DNA of 64,000 nucleotides from Atrina japonica (Eukaryota > Mollusca > Bivalvia > Pterioida > Pinnidae), in contig BROG01000028.1 of NCBI GenBank assembly GCA_030159075.1, positions 1,154,501-1,218,500 of the forward strand, written 5' to 3'. Of this stretch, positions 36,401 to 50,400 are shown piece by piece (position 1 is the stretch's first letter; every line of letters starts with the position of its first letter). Both the position numbers and the translations under genes were made by a program. Under the pieces are notes generated by a model. That model was not told the origin of the DNA. It was given only the letters and a program-made list of their open reading frames with translations, and made no database searches.

Positions 36401-39400
36401 CATATGGACACTTAAAGAGAAGAAGGAATTGGTTTTTACACTGGGTACCAAAACTTTAGGAAACAAGAAGTCACCGAGTCACCTGTCTACATGGTTAGGA
36501 AGATTTTTCAAGCACTTTTCAAGGACTTTTCAAAGTGTTTTTCAAGCACTTTCAATGGGTATGTATAAACTATAAATATCTTGCAACCAAAAAAGAAACA
36601 ATGACAGCAAAAGTTATTTCATATTTCAATGGCAGTCCTCAAAATACTGCTTAGAGTTCCACTACACACTAAAGAGATCCAGCAGTACAGCATTAGAGTT
36701 CCACTACACACTAAAGAGATCCAGCAGTACAGCATTAGAGTTCCACTACACACTAAAGAGATCCAGCAGTACAGCATTAGAGTTCCACTACACACTACAG
36801 AGATCCAGCAGTACAGCATTAGAGTTCCACTACACACTACAGAGATCCAGCAGTACAGCATTAGAGTTCCACTACACACTACAGAGATCCAGCAGTACAG
36901 CATTAGAGTTCCACTACACACTACAGAGATCCAGCAGTACAGCATTAGAGTTCCACTATACACTACAGAGATCCAGCAGTACAGCATTAGAGTTTTTACA
37001 CACTTTCAGAGATCCAGCAGTGCAGCATTAGAGTTCCACTACACACTACAGAGATCCAGCAGTACAACATTAGAGTTCCACTACACACTACAGAGATCAA
37101 GCAGTACAGCTTTAGAGTTTAAGCACTTTTACAGAGATCCAGCAGTACAACATTAGAGTTCCACTACACACTACAGAGATCCAGCAGTACTGCATTAGAG
37201 TTCCACTACACACTGTGAGATCCAGCAGTACAGCATTAGAGTTCCACTACACACTACAGAGATCCAGCAGTACAACATTAGAGTTCCACTACACACTACA
37301 GAGATCCAGCAGTACAGCATTAGAGTTCCACTACACACTACAGAGATCCAGCAGTACAACATTAGAGTTCCACTACACACTACAGAGATCCAGCAGTACA
37401 GCATTAGAGTTCCACTACACACTACAGAGATCCAGCAGTACAGCATCACAAAAACGCTTTACTTAAATTGTATTATACAAGGTGAAGTGTCTGTATTCTG
37501 GAGCTCATTTTACATTAAATTCAAGCACTTTTCAAGGATGCCTTTGTTTTTAAGCACTTTTCAAAGATGCCTTTGTTTTTAAGCACTTTTCAAGGATGCC
37601 TTTGTTTTTAAGCACTTTTCAAGGATGCCTTTGTTTTTAAGCACTTTTCAAGGATGCCTTTGTTTTTAAGCACTTTTCAAGGATGCCTTTGTTTTTAAGC
37701 ACTTTTCAAGGATGCCTTTGTTTTTAAGCACTTTTCAATATACTATATATCAATCAAGCAATTTCCAAGGTCTGTGTGAACCCTTGTTTACTGTGGGTCA
37801 GAAATACTGAGTTGTACAGTACAACCTCTCTATTAAGACCACCTCAAAGACTGACTCATACTGGTCTGATTAAAGAGGTGGTCCCTTAAAGCCCATTATC
37901 TAAGTTATGAGTAATTTGGGGGAAATTTATCAATCAAGAAACAATGAAGTATCTAATATATTGTGACAGTTTCATAAATGATGTATTTATTTTTGTGTTT
38001 AGTTTTATAAGAAAAACTTCAAGACTCTGGAATTAATTAAAGTATATTTATTTTAGTTCATATTTAAGTTTTATTTTATGTCTCCACAAAAATGCACTCA
38101 TATTTTATCTTTTTCATGTATTCTTATTGTATTTAATTTTGTGCAAAAGTAGGATTGAAATCTGCAAAGCAGCAGCTAATGAAATTTAAGAATTATTGAC
38201 CCATCAGCATTGATCTCTGTTTATATAAGTAGAGGTAACGACATCACTCGGGTTCAGTCTGTAAGTTGCAAGTTGAAACATCAACATCAGCAAAAATAGT
38301 TGAATAGGACAGTAGTAATCTGTTTATCACAGATAAACAGTGACTATTGCCTTCTAGTTTAAGAATAAGTTTTGTATATAATGCTTGAACTGTCACAGAG
38401 TGGTGTTGGAACCCTATATAGGTCTCAGACTCTAGTGCTGAAAACACACACTAGCTGGCAGTGTAGCTTAAATACATATACAAGTTCCGAGACCCACTGT
38501 AAATAATTCAATCTCTGTAATTAAACTGTGATTCATTGTGATTCCCTGAGACTCTGATAATGGCTGTTGTAGTTAAATGCCGATTCTTGTTAGAATAGTT
38601 TATAGGTATTGTTGTATTTTATCATTAAAGCACAAGTATTGTTGATCCTTATTTGTATATACTTGTTTATATTTGTATATATATTGACCGAACCCTTAAA
38701 CTCTTAACCAGGATCCAACTCAGACCCATTATAACCTAAAACCCCCACTCCAAAACGTTACTATGTATAGCCAACTAAGAACACAATTTACCATTGATCA
38801 TGTTGAAAACAGAGAACAGATGCCAATAATCATTAATATATCCTTGTGTTTACATGGAAACCAAACAAAACATGGCATCAAATGATTTGATTATCTTCTG
38901 AAATGTCTACGAGATGTGGCGAAAGAGTGACTGGTGTCAGCTATAAATAAACATGTTATCATTTTTATCATCTTATTTCATGGCTCTTTTAAACAGATAA
39001 ATAAATAATAAAGTCTCTGGTAGATTTGATTCATTTAAACCATTCACCCTTAAAGACACACTTAGACTGGTCTAAGTCATTGATTTATAGAAGAGTCCAT
39101 TGTTTTTCAGGGGTTGATGAGTTAAAAACACAATCTACTTTACTGAAAACAAACTACCATCCATGTTTAGTAACTCTCTTATCTGAGGTTGCCATGAATA
39201 TTACACAATGTCATCTTACTTCTGGTAAGGACCCATTGAAAGTTATTCATTGTTTACATGCTTGTATCACTCACAAGCAAAGCAGCATATGGAAGTGTAA
39301 CAAATGGCAACATTATTTTTTTATATTTCCAAGATGGAATCATAAAGTACATTATGAGTTAAAACAAACTTGTCATCCTAACTGAGTGTAAATGGGCCAT

Positions 39401-41456
39401 CATAGGACTTTAAGTGAGTGTCTGGACCTATCTAGAGTTATCAAGAAATTTTCAAAAGACTTTTATTTTAATGGCTTTAAATGGAAGGTGGTCTCTTAAA
39501 CAAGGTGGTCTTTAGGCGAGGTTCCACTGTATGTTATTATTAACAAAGACTGGTAAGCTTGTGTATAAAAAAAAAAAAAAAAAAAAAAGAAAACTAGAAA
39601 ATTAATCAATTTAAAGTTTACATTTTCATACTTGGATATATACCTGGAGGGCAAACATATCTAACAATAACATAATATATTTAAAATGTACCTAAAACTT
39701 TAGTACAAACAGAATTATGTTTGTAATGCACCGTTTTACATTTGTGTACATGTAACAAATATTTAAATTTAACTATGTGCCTTGATTTGATTTATACTGA
39801 TTGTGATATAAGATTAACGAAGTAAAAAAAATCCCCGATCAATGATTTAACAATGACTCGCGGTAGAGTTGCCAAGTTTATAAATCTTAAGGAATGCCAT
39901 TGTTGTGAGGCTCGTGGCTAATTTATCAACCATAAAATACTAGGAAAACAAAAGATCATGCTTAATTCAATTCCTCTGTTACTTTTTTCTTCGTATCAAT
40001 TTACATTTTTAAAGTTAACATATATGGTATACATACATGTATGTATAAACCACTATGAGAAAAGGAACCTTTGTTGCATGAAGTCAGCATTGAAAAATGT
40101 AACATTTGTAACAAGATGCAGAAAGGCTTACCAGTACATGAGTATAATAAAACCGCTTTATAATGCCCCTCGTTTCATTTGCCACCTCACTTAACGCTAC
40201 AATTTTTGAAAGTCTACTTTTCCAATTTCTCCTATTATTTCATTTCTATAATTTCACTTAAGGTTTCCTTCAACCTATTGCCAAACCCCTTTGTAAAAAT
40301 GCCAAATTTGTCCTCAACATATTATAGCAGTATAATAACAAGGTTTTACGGGTAAATTTAAGGTAATTTGAATGATTGCAGTGAGATGAGAATTTTTCAA
40401 TATACAGTAAAATTAGAAAATTTTGGTTGGGGCAATTTGTTTTTTTAAAAATAAAACAAATTCATTGATGTTAAATTTCATTGAAAAATAGAAGAAAACA
40501 TGTTTGTAAAGGAAACCATTAGCATTACTAGGTGTAATTTTGGTAAACTTAATGGTTTTATTTTCATTGAAAAATGAAAACTACAAATGAACGAAATTAA
40601 ACAAAATTTTCTGATTCTTCAGTATACTGTATATATATTATAATATATAAATTTCATTAGTTTGTTTTAGAAAAAATAATTTTCAAGTCTACAGATTTTC
40701 TGTCATATTGTAGGGGCTAAAATAAGGCCCCATTCCCAATAAGAAAAAAATTGCAGTCAAAATTCTTGTTTGTTTGTTTATTGTTGTTTAACGTCTCACT
40801 TGAGAATTTTTCACTCATTTGGAGACATCACTAAATGCCGGTAAAAGGTTTCAAATTTTGGCCTATGTTAAACACTTACGATCATTGAGCAGTGAGGGCT
40901 CTTTAATGTGCTGACACCAACTGTGACATGGGACCTTGGTTTTTACTGTCTCATCCGAAGGACAGGACAGCCACCTGCCGCCAGCTGGACTCGATCTCAC
41001 GATCAAGAGTCGAGCACTCCACCGACTGAGCCAGGTCAGCTCTAGTCGAAATTCTCATATGAACTTGAAGTAAAATAACAATGAATTTTAAGAGATCCCT
41101 GTATCTTCAAACAGTTTTACGCATCTTAGATTTTCCAATTAAATTACAATGTTGCTAAAATTCCCATTTCAAAAGGTTCAGTTCCCATTCCAAAAGGAGT
41201 GTGGAAAATCCCTGATGTCTACATGTTATACATGTGATCGTTGTACTAAGATATATTTGTTTGTACAACAGATAATAAAGGACTCTAAATAATACCTGTG
41301 ATGTCCTCAGCAGGGTCTCGGCTACCAAGGGGAGGTAATGATGGGAACACAGTTGCTGGGGATACTGGATTTGGAACATTTGGTTGTTTCCAAAAGGACT
41401 GCGGTAATGCCCTTAATCGCATAGGAACAGTTTCTGAAATTGGAGAAAATAATTTA

Positions 41457-41496
<40 letters not shown>

Positions 41497-44400
41497 CCCA
41501 TGGTTAGAACTCAGGCAGTGTGTCATGACTCAAAAGTGTTTGACAATATATCACAATAAATGAAGAACATATCACCATGTATCATGATATATCATATTGT
41601 TAGGAATATTCAGTGTAAGATTGGAAACAGTAAAACACAGAAACAGTGACTGTACAATGTAGAACTACTTATTATTCATTACATCTTGTACATTGGTAAC
41701 TTATCTCAGATAAAAAAGATCATTTGTTGATGTGCTTAGGTGACACCAACAGACACTGAAATACTAATAAAGGAAACAACACGATTCCATATTTTATTTC
41801 TCAGAAAAATATCAATATTTACTTTGTATCAATATATCATATCTGCAGAAATAATATCACAATATATCATTGTATCGATATAATTATGGTTACACCCCTA
41901 GTTAGAACCATCAAATTATTGTCCTCTGACAAGTACCGTTTGATATCCTATTTTTAAATGTATCAATAACATTGTAGATTTCAGAAAGTGTCCATTTTTA
42001 TGATTACATGTAATAAACAAAATTGTTGTGCAGTCTTATCATAATCCTATTTTTAGACATTTATAAAATTTATACAGGTAAAGTTTAGGAATTTCCGGCC
42101 AGATTTATACAGGTAAAGTTTAGGAATTTCCAGACATATTTTGGAGGAAAAAATTATTATCTGCCAATGGAACTGGGTTACTTTAAAGGAACCCAATTAC
42201 CTTACAAAACCCTGGATCCACCTGTCATTAAATGAACCTATATATCCCTAAGACACAGTTGGAACTGACTACTTCACTGATGTAAAGATGAGTCCATTAA
42301 TTGGGGGGAGGGGAGGGGGGAGGTGAATTACTTAAATCTTTGAGACACTATGTTACCTATGAGACCATATTTCAATGGCAGATATGACCAGTACCACTGT
42401 TCACAATTCCACTGAAATATTTGGGCAAACATAAAATACATGTAATTTTGTTACATTAGATTTTGAACCATGGTACAGGTAGGTATAAATTATAGATACA
42501 TGTATTTGTTTTTGTTTCAACGAATCTTTCAGAACTATTTTATGAAAATCAAGGGTCTTTGGGGTAACCATAAATGAACACACAGTCAAATTCCATTTTG
42601 TTGGAATCGGAGGAGTCAAAATTCTGGTTATGTCAAAACTGAACAACTGACCCCGATTTTTTTAATTAATAGAAAAAATTGTTCATCAAAATTATATACA
42701 TGTAGTTATCTTGATTTCTAGGTATTTCAAAGTTATAGGGATAGTCGCACGAATTTTGAGAAAACAAGATTCCACTGTATATATTTTTGTTTGATTTAAC
42801 TCACTCACCCCTTAAAACACATTTGGACTGGTCTCAGTCATCAATTTACAGAAGAGTCCATTGTTTTTCAGGGGTTGATGAGTTAATACATGTTTAGCCA
42901 AACAAGGAAGTTGTACTGTACATGGAGAGATCAATATATCCTCAAAATACAAATTCCTTGAACTGATTTACGTTTTACGAGTAGATTAATTTCTAATCTA
43001 AGATTAACACAGACAACCTAATGTTGTATTGCAACCACAGTAACGACTAGCTATGACAAAGAACTCCTATTTAATTTACGTCCCAGAATGTCAACTTAAA
43101 CAATTATAGAGGTATTTATAGTAACTGGGATGCATAGGTCTTTAAATCAATCCAGTACTATGTTTATTTTACGATTATTTCAAAATATCATTCCGTAACA
43201 TTCAACTACTTGCTGGAAAAAAGTTATTCAACTTTTCTCCTTAAATTTCCAATTAAATCTTATAATACTGATTGTAAGTATACTACAGTTACAATATGAG
43301 TATGAGATCAAACCGGTATGCCATTATTGAAAACAGCAAAAATTAATTGAATTTGAATTTTGAATAGTATTTAACCCCACATACAACAATTTTTTTTACT
43401 TGTATGGCAGAGGACAGTTTTCAATGGTGAAAAAGAGAGCCTGGTTACAATTGTACCCTGGGAAGAGTACCACTGGCCTTCCACAAGTAAAGTGCCAAAA
43501 TGTCTAAAAAAAATCAACTTGGGTTTCAGCAGTGCTTGAACCTGTGCTGACCAGAAGTAAGAGACTTCATGGTTCCAAGCTTGATGCATTAACCACTCAG
43601 CCACAGAGGCCGCAAATATTAACGTTGATTAGAATCTGTGTCACAGGTTGAAGACAGTCTATTGTCCCACTACATTGTGAAAAAAAAAAACTGCTGAAAA
43701 CGGTAACATGCTGGCCATGTATTTTTCTGGAAATGGTATGATGTCGTAAAGTACATGTAGTTATCCATATCCTACCATACCCTTCTATTGAGTATACACT
43801 GCAGACGACATACATGTACACACTTTAAAGCATGAAGTCTCTCACCTCTAGTCAGTACAGGTTGGAGCCTAGCTGGAATCTTAAGTTGACTTTGTGAGAA
43901 AGTTTGCCTGTTTACTTCTTGAAGGCCGGTGGTCTGTTCAACAATTTTTCAGTTATATATTGTTGTATATGGTGGGGGTCAGATTTTATGAGTGGAGGAG
44001 GGAACCCAGTAACAATGTACCCAGGAAGAGACCACTGACCTTCCACAAGTAGATTTCAGTGGGACTAGAACCTGTGCTGACAAAAACTTCAGTTCATGGT
44101 TCAAAATGCGATGCTCTAACCACTCGGCCATGGAGGTCCCCTTCTTCAACCCAAAGGTAACTGGTTCAATCCCAGATTGTGCCAGATTTTCAGAAATGAC
44201 TTTTTATCTCTTGTCTAGTTGGAGGGTAATGGTCTAAGGTGTGCAGTTTGTTGACTTTGTCAGATTGTAAAAGTGTATTAGCACTTTAACTCATCAACCC
44301 CTGAAAAACAATGGATTCTGTCATAAATCAATGATTTAGACCAGTCCAAATGTGTCTCCAGGGGTGAATGTGTTAAAAGGCATTGGAAATATGGATCACT

Positions 44401-47400
44401 CAAGAAGGAAAAAAACACCAGACACCTCTCATTGCATCATAGGGATGAGTGCCATTAGGCTCACAGCCTAAGAAGTCACATCGCTCATCAAATCAAGCCT
44501 AGGCATGCAAAACTCTTCCTGCTCAACAAATTGTTTTACCAAATAAATAATGGTATTCCTGCTTGCTGTATATGTTACATGAAGATTATTTAGCATGTAA
44601 CTTTTCTGAAAATTACAGTAATTACACATAAATTTCCATAAAAATGACAGTTTATACTGCTTTCATAAAGATAGGGAATACATATAGTATTTTCAAAAAT
44701 TATTATCCTTGTTGATATTCAAGTCATTTTTATTATTATTATTTAAATGGCTTTATTAACACGGAACAATTTTTCAATTATATGGTGGCAGTCATTGGTT
44801 AGTATATTGGCAAAATTTTTAGGACCCTAGACAAAAAAAAATTGGTTTACCAAGATGGCTGCCTTAGTGTTCATCTTGGGTTTTGAACTAACCCAAAAAT
44901 GGAAACCTCTTCTTAGTTTTTTCATTTTAATACCACATTAATGATTTAAGATGGCTTAGATTTCGGCCCAATCAAGAAAATGATTACACTTGGTCTGGGC
45001 AAGGTGCCAACCATTCCTGTATTAAAAGTTTCATGCAAATATCATAAGGTTACGAGCAATAGACACCAACAGACTGCAACAGGGAATCATGGATCACTTG
45101 TGACTTGAGCCTTTGGATCAGGTGACTGAAAAGGTCAACCAACCCTTCACTTTTATTTTGTATATTCTACAGGGATGCGATCATGATTCCTTATTGGTGA
45201 CAAAGGAGGAAAATGGCTAATTTTTAGGGGTTTAATGGGGGAAATAAAGACGAAACATGGCAGCAAAATTTTTAAAAAGGAGGAATTCCTCCAACTGGAG
45301 GAAAATTCTTCTCCCCGATTTTAGTACCTGATGTTACTAGATACATGTAGATGTATGTCTGGAGCAGCACAGACAGAGTTTAACTAATCTTTTGTATTGA
45401 TCTATCTTTACCTACCGACCAAGTGATTGGTGTACTACCTAGGTGCTGAGTTTACAGGTATATTATATATTTATGTATTGATCAGTAGTAATTATCAATC
45501 CATCATAACAAACAATGCCTTACAGGTATCTTGCCAGGTAACACCAGCAAATGATCAATTTCTCTTATAATGTTGTTCTAGATATGCACTGTTATCTTGG
45601 AGTCTTTCCTAGCATTTCCCTACTTTATGAGTAACAAATACAATGTAGACATAGAAGTATGTATGTATGTATGTATACAATTGTATATACGTGTTTTTGG
45701 AGTCTCTCTTAGCATTCCCCCTGAATGAGTAATAAATACAATGTAGACACAGAAGTATGTATGTATGTATACAATTGTATATACATGTTTTTGGAGTCTC
45801 TCTTAGCTTTACCCCTGAATGAGTAATAAATACAATGTAGACACAGAAGTATGTATGTATGTATACAATTGTATATACATGTTTTTGGAGTCTCTCTTAG
45901 CTTTACCCCTGAATGAGTAATAAATACAATGTAGACAGAAGATGTATATATACATTGTATATAATTATGCTCTCCTGGCTTCCCTCCTGTAAGAGTAATA
46001 AATACAATGTAGACACAGAAGATGTATATATACATTGTATATAATTAGTCTCTTCTGGTGTCCCTCCTGTAAGAGTAATAAATACAATGTAGACACAGAA
46101 GATGTATATATACATTGTATATAATTAGTCTCTTCTGGTGTCCCTCCTGTAAGAGTAATAAATACAATGTAGACACAGAAGATGTATATATACATTGTAT
46201 ATAATTAGTCCTCTTCTGGTGTCCCTCCTGTAAGAGTAATAAAATACAATGTAGACACAGAAGATGTATATAATACATTGTATATAATTAGTCTCTCCTG
46301 GTGTCCCTCCTGTAAGAGTAATAAATACAATGTAGACACAGAAGATGTATATATACATTGTATAATAATTAGTCTCTTCTGGTGTCCCTCCTGTAAGAGT
46401 AATAAATACAATGTAGACACAGAAGATGTATATATACATTGTATATAATTAGTCTCTTCTGGTGTCCCTCCTGTAAGAGTAATAAATACAATGTAGACAC
46501 AGAAGATGTATATATACATTGTATATAATTAGTCTCATCTTCTGGTGTCCCTCCTGTAAGAGTAATAAATACAATGTAGACACAGAAGATGTATATATAC
46601 ATTGTATATAATTTGTCTCTTCTGGTGTCCCTCCTGTAAGAGTAATAAATACAATGTAGACACAGAAGATGTATATATACATTGTATATAATTAGTCTCT
46701 CCTAGCTTCCCCCTGACAGACAGTGTGTATATGTGTATGTTAATGATGTGTGTATGAGGTGATATATAGATTTGGATGGTGTATAAACATTGTATATGTG
46801 GATATACATATGTATGTGTATGTTGATAATGTGTGTATGAGGTGATATATAGATTTGGATGGTGAGTAAACAGTGTATATGTGAATATATATGTATGTGG
46901 ATAATGTGTGTATGAGGGTGATATATAGATTTGGATGGTGAGTAAACAGACATTGTTTATGGATATGTGAATATTTATGGTGTGTATGAGGGTAATATTA
47001 TAATATATAGATTTGGGTGGTGGGTAAACAGACAGTGTACTTTATATATGGATGTGCGTATGTTTATGATGTGTGTATGAGGGTAATATTATATAAATTT
47101 GGGTGGTGTTTAAACAGACAATGTGTATTTGAAAGTATGTGTTTGTTTATGATGTGTGTATGAGGTGATATACAGATTTGGGTAGTGTAATAAATAGACA
47201 GTGTATACATGTACACGTATGTCGAAATGTGTGTATGTTGATGTGTGTATGAGGGTGATATTATATAGATTTGGGTGGTGGATAAACAGACAGTGGATAT
47301 GTGGATATATGTGTTTGTGGATAATGTGTACATGTATGAGGGTGATATACAGATTTGGGTGATGGGTAAACAGACAGTGGATATGTGGATTTATGTGTAT

Positions 47401-50400
47401 GTGATAATGTGTGTACAATGTATGAGGGTGATATATAGATTTGGGTGGTGGGTAAACAGACAGTGGATATGTGGATTTATGTGTATGTGATAATGTGTGT
47501 ACATGTATGAGGGTGATATACAGATTTGGATGATGGGTAAACAGACAGTGGATATGTGGATTTATGTGTATGTGATAATGTGTGTACAATGTATGAGGGT
47601 GATATATAGATTTGGGTGGTGGGTAAACAGACAGTGGATATGTGGATTTATGTGTATGTGATAATGTGTGTACATGTATGAGGGTGATATACAGATTTGG
47701 ATGATGGGTAAACAGACAGTGGATATGTGGATTTATGTGTATGTGATAATGTGTGTACATGTATGAGGGTGATATACAGATTTGGGTAGTGAGTAAACAG
47801 ACAGTGGATATATGGATGGTGTGTGTATGAGGGTGATATACAGATTTGGACAGTGTATGTGTGCATGTGGATGATGTGTGTATGAGCTAGGTGATATACA
47901 GATTTGGACAATGTATGCAATCCTGATGAAGTCATACCAGAGACTTTAATCATTGACTGCTTGTGATGGTAAGGAGGTACATGTATACGGAGAGCACTTG
48001 ACTCACAAGCAGAAGGTCCCAATTTGAATTTGAATTCCCTAACTGGAACCTACAACAGATTTTTTAAAATGGTAGTGACTGTTTCTTCACCCAGCATTAC
48101 CACATAACCAAATTTTAGGCATATATATTGTACTGTACACACAAACTAGTGTAGGGATTGTTTTAAAAGCATGGGGGACACAAGGGGTTCCTTCACCCAG
48201 CATTACCACATAACCAAATTTTAGGCATATACGTTGTACTGTACACACAAATTAGTGTAGGGATTATTTTAAAAGCATGGGGGACACAAGGGAAAGAATT
48301 GTTCCTTCACTCAGCATTACCACATAACCAAATTTTAGGCATATACGCGTACCATGGCACTCACAAATCAATGTAGGAACTGTTTTAAAAGCAAAAGGGG
48401 CCCAAGGGAAAGGGTTTGACTTCCAGATATTGTTTATATGTATTCTAACAAAAACATTTGTATCAACATTAAACATACATACCGTATATGCAGTGAAACT
48501 TGTATACATAGTGACCTCCTTAGGGACACAAGAAAACTGGTCTTTAAAGGGAGGTGGTCTTTATATAGAGGTTGATTTGTACACAAATGGTACTACTGGG
48601 GACAGCAAAAAATGGTCTTTGTGACCAGGTGGTCTTTATACACAGGTGGTCACTAAAGCTGGTTTTACTGTATGTAAATGTATCAGTATGTTCATTGTAC
48701 AACAAATATCACGAGTCAGCTGTAATTCCTATTTATATCTTTTCATTAGGTAGTGACTAACACACCATGTGACTGATTCAATTCCTTCAGTTTTAATTAA
48801 GCTTCAAAATACATTGTGCTAATAATTTTCTAGGATGTACAATTTTTTTTTTGTATATGTTGTAATTTCTTGGAGCTGAAAAGAATGACTGAATCTTCCT
48901 GAGTAAATAGTAAATGATGAATATACGAATATTGGAATTTTCATTTGAATATTCTGTAACATGTCATGTACCAGTACATGTATATCATGCTGTGAAGTAA
49001 CATTTTTTTAACAGGCCACAAAAACACAGCAATTGTCATAACCCATTTACAGGTTACACTAAAAGTAATGACCGTCACCTGCAGGTTATGACAGCCAGGA
49101 CAAAGTAACAGCAATTGTCATAACCCATTTACAGGTTAAACTAAAAGTAATGACCATCACCTGCAGGTTATGACAGCCAGGACAAAGTAACAGCAATTGT
49201 CATAACCCATTTACAGGTTATCCTAAAAGTATAATGAACGGAGGACGCAGGTTACAATAGCCAGGCCACAAAATTACAGCAATTGTCATAACCCATTTAC
49301 AGGTTACACTAAAAGTAATGACCGTCACCTGCAGGTTATGACAGCCAGGACAAAGTAACAGCAATTGTCATAACCCATTTACAGGTTACACTAAAAGTAA
49401 TGACCGTCACCTGCAGGTTATGACAGCCAGGACAAAGTAACAGCAATTGTCATAACCCATTTACAGGTTATCCTAAAAGTATAATGAACGGAGGACGCAG
49501 GTTACAATAGCCAGGCCACAAAATTACAGCAACTGTCATAACCCATTTACAGGTTATGCTAAAAGTAATGACCATAACCTGCAGGTTATGATAGCAACAA
49601 TGAAACTTAAAAATGAAATTCATCGAGAATGAAAAGGAGCTTAGCTGATTGGCATTTGTAATAATCTCCATGTAACCCTAACGATTGCTTCCGTGTTATT
49701 TTGCGGTCTGTTCAAAGACACTCTACCAGTAGACGGGACCAGACAGTAGAGTTTGTCTCATCACATGACAAGGATCTTTACTTGGTTGAAGAGTACATTT
49801 GTAATCACTGACTTCTTCTGTCATTCCTCCCATCTCTTATTTGAAAACAACTTCAATGCTGTATTTCACATGCATAGATGTTAAAATGATGTTGATTCTG
49901 ATATTGCATCCAAGGAAGTAAAACCAACATAACAGCTGTTAAAAGCAAGGGAGTAAAACAACTTAAATGCTGTTAAAAGCTAGGGAGTAAAACAACTTAA
50001 ATGCTGTTAAAAGCAAGGAAGTAAAACCAACTTAAATGCTGTTAAAAGCAAGGGAGTAAAACAATTTAAATGCTGTTAAAAGCTAGGGAGTAAAACAACT
50101 TAAATGCTGTTAAAAGCAAGGAAGTAAAAACAACTTAAATGCTGTTAAAAGCAAGGGAGTAAAACAATTTAAATGCTGTTAAAAGCTAGGGAGTAAAACA
50201 ACTTAAATGATGTTTATAAGCAAGGAAGTAAAACCAACTTAAATGCTGTTTACAAGTAAGGAAGTAAAACTAACTTAAATGCTGTTTACATGCAATGAAG
50301 TAAAAATGCCCTAAATGTTGTTTACAAGCAAGGAATTAAAAACAACTTAAATGCTGTTTTCAAGCAAGGAAGTATAAACAACTTGAATGCTGTTAAATGC

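Noticed and set aside
36315..36575. 86-codon frame in a gene 2 intron
   Set aside because: Begins with GTG, partly built from a short duplicated phrase, and lies on the strand opposite to the gene; no supporting features.
36619..37466. Frames of 122, 175 and 84 codons with repeated peptides
   Set aside because: The 42-base array read in phase; both strands are open.
45709..48022. Many overlapping - strand frames (up to 216 codons)
   Set aside because: All lie in the 80-base arrays; successive frames are shifted copies of the same repeat peptide.
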